DNA of 6,520 nt from Solirubrobacterales bacterium (lineage in GTDB: Bacteria; Actinomycetota; Thermoleophilia; Solirubrobacterales; Solirubrobacteraceae), in the NCBI GenBank assembly GCA_013696535.1, contig JACCYI010000014.1:1-6520 (forward strand), in the 5' to 3' direction. The stretch's first letter is position 1, and every line of letters begins with the position of its first letter. The translations under genes and the position numbers were made by a program. The notes under the pieces are model-generated. The model was not told the origin of the DNA. It saw only the letters and a list, made by a program, of their open reading frames with translations, and did not search any database. This document shows positions 1-5,284 of this stretch, piece by piece.

Positions 1-2172
1 CTCTCGCACATCGATCCGATCGCCAACGAGCTGTTCCTGGGGCGCTTCCTCAACGAGGAGCTCACCGCGCTGCCCGACATCGATCTCGACTTCCCGCGCG
101 ACGTCCGCGAGAAGCTGATCCCCCGCATCCACGACCGCTACGGGCGGGAGCGCTCGGCGCTCGTGGCCGCCTTTCCCACCTTCAAGGTCCGCGGTGCGAT
201 CCGCGAGCTCGGCAAGGTGCTCGGGCTGCCGCCGGGGGAGATCGAGCGCGTGGCCCGGGGCGCCGAGCCGTTCGGGATGGGCGACGTGCGCCACGACGTC
301 GAGGTGGGGCTCGGAAGCCACCGCGAGGGCCGCTGGCCGTGGCTCGTGAAGCTCGCCGAGGAGGCCTACGGGCTGCCGCGCCATCTCTCCCAGCACACGG
401 GCGGGATGATCGTCTCCACCCGTCCGCTGGTGGATTGCTGCCCCGTGCTGCCCGCGGCGATGGAGGGCCGCCAGCTGTGCCAGTGGGACAAGGACTCCTG
501 CTCGGACGCCGGCTTCCTGAAGATCGACCTGCTGGGTCTGGGGATGCTCTCGGCGGTTGAGCGCTGCGTGGAATCCATCGCGCGCACCCGCGGCGAGCGG
601 GTGGACCTGTCGAGGATCCCCTTCGACGACGCGGAGACCTACCGCGCCATCCAGGCCGCCGACACCATGGGCGTCTTCCAGATCGAGAGCCGCGCCCAGA
701 TGGCGTCCCTGCGCCGCACCCAGCCCGAGACACTCGACGACCTCACGATCCAGGTCGCGATCGTGCGGCCGGGCCCGATCGTCGGCGGAGCGGTGAACCC
801 CTACATCGCCCACCGGCAGAAGCTTCGTGAGGATCCGTCGTTCGAGGTGCCCTACGCGCATCCGTCGCTCGAGCCCGTGCTGCGCGACACCCTCGGGACG
901 ATCATCTTCCAGGATCAAGTGCTCGAGGTGGCCATGGCCTTTGCGGGCTTCTCGCCGGGTGAGGCAGAAGGACTGCGCCGGGCGATGAGCCGCAAGCGCT
1001 CCGCGGAGGCGATCGAGGCCCATCACGAGCGCTTCGTGTCCGGGGCGGCGCACACCCATGGCGCCGATGCGGCGACCGCCGAGCGCATCTGGGAGATGGT
1101 GCAGGGCTTCTCGGGCTTCGGGTTTCCCAAGGCGCACGGCGCGGCCTTCGGCCTGCTGGCCTATCAGTCGACGTGGCTGCGGGTCCACTACGGGCCGGAG
1201 TTCCTGTGCGCGCTGCTCAATGAGCAGCCCATGGGGTTCTATCCCTCCGACGCGTTGGCCCACGAGGCGCAGCGGGCCAAGCACTCAGAGCTGCTGGGGG
1301 CCGACGTCAACGAGAGTGCGGTGGAGTGCACGGTGGACGCCGATGGGCGGGTGCGGCTCGGGCTGGGCTTTGTGAGCGGCGCCCGCGCCGATGAGGTGGC
1401 GGCGCTCGTGGCCGAGCGCGAGCGCGGCGGGCGCTACCACTCCATCGCCGACCTCGCCTCCCGCGCCGGCGCGGGCCGTCCGTCACTCGAGCACATCGCC
1501 TGGGCGGGCGCCTGCGACGTCCTCGCGGGCGGGCGCCGACCTGCTCTATGGCAGCTCGGTGTCGCCACCCCGGGCGACCGGCTCGCAGGGATCGGGACCC
1601 AGCTCTCCCTGCCGCTCGACCTACCCGTCGCGCCTGCGCTGCGAGCGCTCAAACCCTGGGAAGCCATGGTGGCCGACTACGCGACCACCGGGCTTACGCT
1701 CGGCGCCCACCCGATGGCGCTGCTGCGTCCGCACCTCCAGGATCGCCGGCTGGTGTCCTCGCGTGACCTGGAGACCCTTCCCCACGAGACGCCCGTGGCC
1801 ATCGGTGGCCTTGTCGTCGCCCGCCAGCGCCCTGGAACCGCCAAGGGCATCGTCTTCATGCTCATGGAAGACGAGCTCGGGACGATCAACCTCATCGTCC
1901 CACCCGACGTCTATGAGCGCCACCGCCTGACCGTGCGCTCCGAGCCGCTGGTCTTCGCGGAAGGGTGTCTCGAGAAGCTCCCGATCGCCGCGGGGGCGAT
2001 CAACATCCTGGTGCACCGGATCCGCGGGCTGGAGGCGCCCGCCGAGCGGATGGGGGAGGTCGTCGAGCTCGCAGAACGTGCTCGGGCTGACCGCGACGAG
2101 CGCCCTGAGACGGCGGACTTCCGGGGAGTCGCCCCGGCGGTCCAGAGCTTCGCTCAAGGCCGACGACGGTGA
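1..2172 (+). CDS. dnaE2: Error-prone DNA polymerase III alpha subunit (DnaE2/ImuC), C-terminal 723 residues, 5' end outside window
   Basis: C-family DNA polymerase catalytic subunit; DnaE2 enzymes carry out translesion, mutagenic synthesis, usually with ImuB under SOS control (family knowledge). The frame is open from base 1, so the gene starts upstream and its N-terminal PHP domain is not visible; the GTG at 163 is internal. Seen: the palm motif PDIDLDF at residues 25-31, with metal-binding aspartates at 28 and 30 (bases 82-90), and the third palm aspartate in FLKIDLLGLG (Asp176, bases 526-528). Fingers-type stretches follow, including VRPGPIVGGAVNPY and GFSGFGFPKAHGAAFGLLAYQ, then LLNEQPMGFYPSDALAHEAQR, which is typical of DnaE2 rather than replicative DnaE1. 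QLSLPL at 534-539 resembles a beta-clamp-binding motif. An OB fold spans about 597-677. The protein ends shortly after, without the longer C-terminal tau-binding region of replicative DnaE, which also supports DnaE2. imuA/imuB would be expected upstream but are out of view. No frameshift is seen. Confidence 0.95.
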   Translation, partial: LSHIDPIANELFLGRFLNEELTALPDIDLDFPRDVREKLIPRIHDRYGRERSALVAAFPTFKVRGAIRELGKVLGLPPGEIERVARGAEPFGMGDVRHDVEVGLGSHREGRWPWLVKLAEEAYGLPRHLSQHTGGMIVSTRPLVDCCPVLPAAMEGRQLCQWDKDSCSDAGFLKIDLLGLGMLSAVERCVESIARTRGERVDLSRIPFDDAETYRAIQAADTMGVFQIESRAQMASLRRTQPETLDDLTIQVAIVRPGPIVGGAVNPYIAHRQKLREDPSFEVPYAHPSLEPVLRDTLGTIIFQDQVLEVAMAFAGFSPGEAEGLRRAMSRKRSAEAIEAHHERFVSGAAHTHGADAATAERIWEMVQGFSGFGFPKAHGAAFGLLAYQSTWLRVHYGPEFLCALLNEQPMGFYPSDALAHEAQRAKHSELLGADVNESAVECTVDADGRVRLGLGFVSGARADEVAALVAERERGGRYHSIADLASRAGAGRPSLEHIAWAGACDVLAGGRRPALWQLGVATPGDRLAGIGTQLSLPLDLPVAPALRALKPWEAMVADYATTGLTLGAHPMALLRPHLQDRRLVSSRDLETLPHETPVAIGGLVVARQRPGTAKGIVFMLMEDELGTINLIVPPDVYERHRLTVRSEPLVFAEGCLEKLPIAAGAINILVHRIRGLEAPAERMGEVVELAERARADRDERPETADFRGVAPAVQSFAQGRRR
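2115..2143 (+). other. Possible hairpin inside the 3' end of dnaE2
   Basis: CCGGGG at 2121-2126 and CCCCGG at 2132-2137 form a perfect 6-bp stem with a 5-base loop. It extends outward through a 2x2 internal loop by GGAC/GTCC (2115-2118, 2140-2143). The structure ends 27 bases before the dnaE2 stop codon's first base and no T-run follows. It could weakly terminate or protect the mRNA end, but GC-rich coding sequence makes such stems by chance, so this is a structural observation only. Confidence 0.2.
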
Positions 2173-2232
2173 AACGCCAGTTTCCCCGCGGCCGCGTGCT
2201 GACCCAAGAGCGAGCGGGTAGTGTCCTGAGCG

Positions 2233-2730
2233 ATGTCGGTTCTCGTCCTCGCCTTGTTCTTCATCCTGCTCGCGGTCGGTGTCTTTTTCATGGCCATGAG
2301 CGGCGGCCCCAAGCGCAAGCGCAAGCAGCCCTACTCCACGACGCGCCGAAACCGCCGTCTGGGGATGGGCGCCTTCCTTCTCGCCCTGCTGGGTCTCGGC
2401 ATCGGCATTCCGGCCGCGGTCATCGGCGCAGTCGAAAGCCGGAACTCCATCCCGGAAGCAAACGTCTCCGTCCTGAGTGCTCCGGAGAAGCAAGGGCGCA
2501 AGCTCTTCGGCCAGCACTGCAAGAATTGCCACGCGCTGTCGGCGAGCAACGCGGTCGCGCAGGTCGGTCCCAGCCTGGACCAGCTCCGGCCGCCGAAGGC
2601 GCTCGTAGTAGACGCGATCTCGAACGGCCGCGCGCGGGGGAACGGTCAGATGGCCGCCGACCTCGTCGAGGGACGGGACGTGCAGGACGTCGCAGCGTAC
2701 GTGGCGAAGGCCACCGGCTCCGCGAAGTAG
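2233..2730 (+). CDS. Membrane-anchored mono-heme c-type cytochrome
   Basis: A 165-residue class I cytochrome c-like electron carrier. Helix 1 (about residues 2-22) is followed by a strongly basic loop (KRKRK at 27-31, RRNRR at 38-42) and helix 2 (about 43-67). By the positive-inside rule the loop is cytoplasmic and the C-terminal domain sits outside the membrane, where cytochrome c maturation occurs. The heme-binding CKNCH is at 96-100 (Cys96, Cys99, axial His100). GPSLDQL at 112-118 matches the conserved Gly-Pro after the heme site, and Met140 in GNGQM is the likely sixth ligand, as in class I cytochromes. The ATG is the first start after an in-frame TGA at 2227-2229, so the start is fixed even though no good Shine-Dalgarno is present. 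The gene lies 60 bases after dnaE2 with no clear promoter between, so cotranscription is possible but a functional link is not evident. No oxidase or reductase partner is visible. Confidence 0.88.
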   Translation: MSVLVLALFFILLAVGVFFMAMSGGPKRKRKQPYSTTRRNRRLGMGAFLLALLGLGIGIPAAVIGAVESRNSIPEANVSVLSAPEKQGRKLFGQHCKNCHALSASNAVAQVGPSLDQLRPPKALVVDAISNGRARGNGQMAADLVEGRDVQDVAAYVAKATGSAK

Positions 2731-2742
2731 ATCGAAGTTCCT

Positions 2743-2766
2743 GGCCGAGAGCCCGTCGGCTCTGCC
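2743..2766 (+). terminator. Candidate terminator hairpin after the cytochrome gene
   Basis: AGAGCC (2748-2753) and GGCTCT (2758-2763) form a perfect 6-bp stem with the tetraloop CGTC. Beyond a 2-base bulge (2746-2747) the stem continues with GGC/GCC (2743-2745, 2764-2766). It starts 12 bases after the cytochrome stop codon, before a probable promoter, which is where a terminator is expected. There is no U-tract, so it is at best a non-canonical terminator of the sort often proposed for high-GC genomes. Confidence 0.4.
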
Positions 2767-2783
2767 GCATACCCCAGCGACAG

Positions 2784-2809
2784 CTGACGCGCGATTGCCC
2801 TTGCGTCAG
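2784..2809. promoter_or_regulatory. 7-bp inverted repeat, candidate operator of the CMD-like/hxlR pair
   Basis: CTGACGC (2784-2790) and GCGTCAG (2803-2809) are perfect inverted copies separated by 12 bases. The centre-to-centre spacing is 19 bases, about two helical turns, which suits a dimeric winged-helix regulator. The right arm overlaps the candidate -35 element at 2801-2806, a typical position for a repressor site. The adjacent HxlR gene product is the obvious candidate ligand. The repeat is seen; its function is inferred. Confidence 0.35.
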
Positions 2810-2829
2810 GCGGCACCAGTCCGTAGCCT
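2801..2829 (+). promoter_or_regulatory. Candidate sigma-70-type promoter of the CMD-like/hxlR pair
   Basis: TTGCGT at 2801-2806 (TTG core of a -35) and TAGCCT at 2824-2829 (fits the TAnnnT -10 pattern of actinobacteria) are separated by exactly 17 bases. Transcription would start near 2836, leaving a leader of about 60 bases before the ATG at 2897. It lies in the longest intergenic gap of the window and downstream of a terminator-like hairpin. Each element matches the classical consensus at only three of six positions, so the call is tentative. Confidence 0.3.
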
Positions 2830-2896
2830 TATCGAAGGTAAGCGACGGAAGTCGCCCGGCCGCCTCTCATCCTCCCCGGACCCTTGGCTGGTACCC

Positions 2897-3460
2897 ATGA
2901 AGACCCAGATGAGCCGATTCCAGATTCATGACGACCTGACCGCCCCTGAAGCGTCGCTTCCCGTGCTGAAGGGAGCGATGTCCGCAGGTGGGCAGCTGCC
3001 CAACTTCCTCGGCGTGATGGCGGGATCGCCGGCCGCGGTACGGGCCTACGCGCGGTTCCGCTCCGAGCTGCGCAACGGAACACTGCCCCGCGTGACGCTG
3101 GAGCGCGTCTCCCTCGCGATCGCCGAGCACTTCCACTCCCAGCCCGGCCTCGCGCTGCACGTCCGCACCGCCCGCCAGGCGGGGCTGGGGATCGACGAGG
3201 TGGCTCTGGCCCGCGCATGGGATTCCCAGGAGCCGCGCCAGGCCGCCCTGCTGCGATATCTGCGTGCCCTGGTCGAGCAGCGGGGGAGCGCTCCGATGCA
3301 TCTGCACGAGGAGGCGCGCGAGGCGGGCTGGAGCGACGAGGAGCTGCTCGAAGCCATCGCCTTCGTGTCGCTCGAGTCCTTCACGGCGATGATCAACGTC
3401 GCCGGCGAGGTGCCCGTGGACGGCTCCGTCGAGGAGACCCGCCGACTTCGCGCCGCGTGA
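2897..3460 (+). CDS. Carboxymuconolactone decarboxylase / AhpD-like family protein lacking the CxxC pair
   Basis: A 187-residue, largely helical protein of the AhpD-like alkylhydroperoxidase/CMD superfamily. Many members use a CxxC...H centre for peroxide reduction; others are decarboxylases or uncharacterised. Family features seen: TAPEASLPVLKGAMSAGGQLPNFLGVMAGSP near the N terminus (15-45), the core helix RVTLERVSLAIAE (65-77) and the loop HSQPGLALH (80-88). Aligned by eye to the usual ExxxCxxCxxxH, the two cysteines become Ser81 and Gly84 while His88 stays. The whole protein contains no cysteine, so classical thiol peroxidase chemistry is not possible; substrate and activity are unknown. 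The frame is open from a TTG at 2795, but that upstream part is not family-like. ATG 2897 is used here; ATG 2909 (MSRF..., the usual family N terminus) is about equally good, and neither has a clear ribosome site. The stop codon overlaps or nearly abuts the HxlR regulator start, implying coexpression. Confidence 0.8.
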   Translation: MKTQMSRFQIHDDLTAPEASLPVLKGAMSAGGQLPNFLGVMAGSPAAVRAYARFRSELRNGTLPRVTLERVSLAIAEHFHSQPGLALHVRTARQAGLGIDEVALARAWDSQEPRQAALLRYLRALVEQRGSAPMHLHEEAREAGWSDEELLEAIAFVSLESFTAMINVAGEVPVDGSVEETRRLRAA

Positions 3461-3462
3461 GC

Positions 3463-3849
3463 ATGAGACGCGAGCGCGGCATCCGGACGGCCGTCGCGAC
3501 GCTTGAGCCTGACGACGACAAACCCTATTGCTGTCCGCGGCTGCACGAGGCCGTCGAGCTTGTCGGCAAGCGCTGGACGGGCGCAATCGTGACCGTCCTG
3601 CTGGCCGCCGGCCCCCTGCGCTTCTCCGAGGTCGCCCAGGCGATTCCGCAGCTGTCGGACCGCCTGCTCTCCGAGCGCATGAAGGAACTCGAAGCGCGAG
3701 GCGTCGTAGAGCGTACGGTGTACCCCGATCCTCCGGTCCGCGTCGAGTACGGGCTCACCGACATGGGTCGAGCTCTCGCGCCGGCCCTCACGGAGCTCAA
3801 GGCATGGGCGCATCGCTGGCTCGAACGTCGCCCAGAGGATGAGCGTTAG
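3463..3849 (+). CDS. HxlR-family winged-helix transcriptional regulator
   Basis: A 128-residue DNA-binding regulator of the HxlR/YodB type, which usually acts as a dimer on promoters of redox or electrophile-detoxification genes. The family signature is clear: CPRLHEAVELVGKRWTGAIV (24-43, compare the usual CPV..ALELIGGRWT), GPLRFSEVAQAIPQLSDRLLSERMKELEARGVVER (50-84, the recognition-helix region), the wing YPDPPVRVEYGLTDMGRAL (87-105) and a C-terminal dimerisation helix. Cys23-Cys24 lie at the N-terminal position where HypR, YodB and QorR carry their thiol sensor cysteine (family knowledge). ATG 3463 starts two bases after the CMD-like stop. An alternative GTG at 3457 in the same frame would overlap that stop as GTGA; either arrangement implies translational coupling. 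The regulator probably controls its own operon, perhaps through the inverted repeat at 2784-2809. Its stop codon lies inside the first copy of the direct repeat, so the last few residues are repeat-encoded. Confidence 0.92.
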   Translation: MRRERGIRTAVATLEPDDDKPYCCPRLHEAVELVGKRWTGAIVTVLLAAGPLRFSEVAQAIPQLSDRLLSERMKELEARGVVERTVYPDPPVRVEYGLTDMGRALAPALTELKAWAHRWLERRPEDER

Positions 3850-3863
3850 CGAAATCCGGGCGG
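3834..3863. repeat. Direct repeat, copy 1 (30 bases, spans the hxlR stop codon)
   Basis: This copy matches the segment at 3878-3907 at 28 of 30 positions; only TT (3846-3847) versus CC (3890-3891) differs. It covers the last four sense codons of hxlR and its TAG stop. The difference falls on the first base of the stop, so the corresponding point in copy 2 reads CAG. The origin is probably a local duplication or a member of a dispersed family; nothing in the window decides between them. Confidence 0.75.
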
Positions 3864-3877
3864 GCGAAACGGGATCA

Positions 3878-3907
3878 AGAGGATGAGCGCCAGCGAAATC
3901 CGGGCGG
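3878..3907. repeat. Direct repeat, copy 2 (30 bases, upstream of glnA)
   Basis: Second copy of the repeat, offset exactly 44 bases from copy 1 and separated from it by 14 unique bases. It ends 23 bases before the glnA ATG. Each copy contains GATGAGCG, giving two short frames: MSVSEIRAGETGSRG (3839-3886) and MSASEIRAAH (3883-3915), which overlap as ATGA. Neither has a correctly spaced ribosome site, so they are not called as genes. Confidence 0.75.
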
Positions 3908-3916
3908 CGCACTAGA

Positions 3917-3931
3917 TAAAGTCGCCATCCA
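3917..3931 (+). promoter_or_regulatory. Candidate -10 element for a leaderless glnA transcript
   Basis: TAAAGT (3917-3922) fits the TAnnnT pattern and sits in an AT-rich patch in an otherwise GC-rich region. Its last base is 8 bases before the glnA ATG, so transcription would start at or very near the A of the start codon. No Shine-Dalgarno precedes the ATG, which agrees with a leaderless mRNA, common in actinobacteria. No -35 is evident. The call is inferential. Confidence 0.3.
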
Positions 3932-5283
3932 TGGCGCCTGTGGAACCTGATAAACCGAAGACACCGGCAGACGTCCAGGCGCTCGTGGAGGAGCGCGGAA
4001 TCCGCTTCATCCGGTTGTGGTTCACCGACATCCTCGGTCAACTCAAGTCCTTCTCGATCAACGCGGCCGAGCTCGACGACGCCTTCGAAGGTGGCATGGG
4101 CTTCGACGGATCCTCGATCACCGGCTTCAACGCCATCGAGGAGTCCGACATGATCGCGGTGCCGGACCCGAGCACCTTCGCCGTGCTGCCGTGGCGCCCG
4201 GAGGAGACCGCCGGCGTCGCGCGGATGTTCGCCGACGTCCAGACGCCGGAGCGCCAACCCTACGAGGGTGATCCGCGCCACGTCCTGCGCAGGGCCGAAG
4301 AGCGCATGCAGGCGATGGGCTATGACCACTTCAACGTCGGTCCGGAGCTCGAGTACTTCCTGTTTCGCGACAACAAGGGCACCGAGGTGCTCGACGAGGG
4401 CGGGTACTTCGACCTCACGACGCTCGACGCCGGCTCTGACGTCCGCCGTGACACCGTCCTCGCCCTCGAGCGCCTCGGCATCGACGTCGAGTACTCCCAT
4501 CACGAGGTCGGCCCGAGCCAGCACGAGATCGACATGCGCTATTCCGACGCGCTCAAGATGGCCGACGACTGCATGACGTATCGCATCACGGTCAAGGAAT
4601 ACGCGATGAAGTACGGCTGGCACGCGACCTTCATGCCCAAGCCGCTCTTCGGCCAGAACGGGTCAGGTATGCACACCCACCAGTCGTTGTTCAAGGGATC
4701 CGACAACGCCTTCTACGACGCCGATGACAAGTACTTCCTCTCGCCGGTCGGCAAGGCGTTCATCGCCGGCCAGCTGCGCCATGCTCGGGAGATCTGCTCC
4801 ATCTTCGCCCAGTGGGTCAACTCATACAAACGCCTCGTGCCCGGCTACGAGGCACCGGTCTACGTGGCCTGGTCGCGCCGCAACCGCTCCGCGCTCGTGC
4901 GGGTCCCGCTCTACCACCCCGGCAAGGAGCAGGCGACGCGCATGGAGCTGCGCTGTCCCGACCCGGCCTGCAATCCCTACCTCACCTTCGCGGCGCTGCT
5001 GCACGCAGGGCTCGAAGGGATCGAGAAGGGCTACGAGCTGCCGGAGCCGATGGAGAAGAACCTGTACCACCTCTCGCCCGACGACCGCAAGCGCCTTGGA
5101 ATCGAGCAGCTCCCCGAGACGCTGGGCGAGGCCGTCGAGCTCACCGCCCAGTCGGAGCTCGTGCTGCGCACGCTAGGCGAGCACATGTTCAACCGCTTCA
5201 TCGAGATCAAGCGCCAGGAATGGGAGGACTATCGGGTCCAGGTCACCCCATGGCAGCTCGACCGCTACCTCTCGATCCTCTAG
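3931..5283 (+). CDS. glnA: Type I glutamine synthetase (GSI-alpha-like, GlnA/GlnA2-type)
   Basis: ATP-dependent ligation of ammonium to glutamate, cytoplasmic; the family forms dodecamers. The 450 residues are complete and of normal GSI-alpha length (about 440-450). Seen: N-terminal beta-grasp domain with RFIRLWFTDILGQLKSF (25-41) and the FDGSSITGF latch (58-66); catalytic domain with metal/substrate residues in PELEYF (Glu139, Glu141), HHEVGPSQHEID (Glu192, Glu199), NGSGMHTHQSL (His248), the flap in KRLVPGYEAP (Glu307), NRSALVRVP (318-326) and RMELR (Glu339, Arg341). The GSI-beta insertion after the PELEYF region is absent. Tyr379 stands in KNLYHLSPDD, not the NLYDLPPEE-like adenylylation context, so GlnE control is unlikely. 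The position equivalent to Bacillus Arg62 (feedback inhibition) appears to be Ala68. An in-frame TAG at 3913-3915 fixes the start at this ATG. Context gives no sign of polyamine or ethanolamine specialisation, but a GlnA paralogue with another amine substrate cannot be excluded. Confidence 0.94.
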   Translation: MAPVEPDKPKTPADVQALVEERGIRFIRLWFTDILGQLKSFSINAAELDDAFEGGMGFDGSSITGFNAIEESDMIAVPDPSTFAVLPWRPEETAGVARMFADVQTPERQPYEGDPRHVLRRAEERMQAMGYDHFNVGPELEYFLFRDNKGTEVLDEGGYFDLTTLDAGSDVRRDTVLALERLGIDVEYSHHEVGPSQHEIDMRYSDALKMADDCMTYRITVKEYAMKYGWHATFMPKPLFGQNGSGMHTHQSLFKGSDNAFYDADDKYFLSPVGKAFIAGQLRHAREICSIFAQWVNSYKRLVPGYEAPVYVAWSRRNRSALVRVPLYHPGKEQATRMELRCPDPACNPYLTFAALLHAGLEGIEKGYELPEPMEKNLYHLSPDDRKRLGIEQLPETLGEAVELTAQSELVLRTLGEHMFNRFIEIKRQEWEDYRVQVTPWQLDRYLSIL

Positions 5284-5284
5284 C

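Noticed and set aside
163..165. The GTG at 163 as the real start of the polymerase gene.
   Set aside because: The catalytic PDIDLDF motif lies upstream in the same open frame, so the gene begins before the window.
1621..2532. A 303-codon minus-strand open frame opposite the dnaE2 3' end and the cytochrome gene.
   Set aside because: It is a compositional shadow of two real genes, of low-complexity charged sequence with no family resemblance.
2795..2896. An N-terminal extension of the CMD-like protein from a TTG at 2795.
   Set aside because: The extra 34 residues are not family-like, contain the predicted promoter region, and would require a start codon within the inverted repeat loop.
2169..2900. 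A 243-codon plus-strand frame overlapping the cytochrome gene and the intergenic region.
   Set aside because: Its translation is Arg/Pro/Gly-rich and out of frame with the clear heme-binding protein.
3834..3907. The two direct repeats as a minimal CRISPR array.
   Set aside because: Only two copies, a 14-base spacer that is too short, no palindromic repeat ends and no cas genes.
3839..3915. Two mini-ORFs in the direct repeats as genuine small genes.
   Set aside because: No properly spaced ribosome site, only 15 and 10 residues, and fully explained by the repeated DNA. Kept only as a note in the repeat finding.
3046..4623. A 525-codon open frame on the minus strand opposite the CMD-like gene, hxlR and the first half of glnA.
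   Set aside because: It lies antisense to three well-supported genes, has no recognisable domain, and long antisense frames are expected in GC-rich sequence with strong third-position GC bias.
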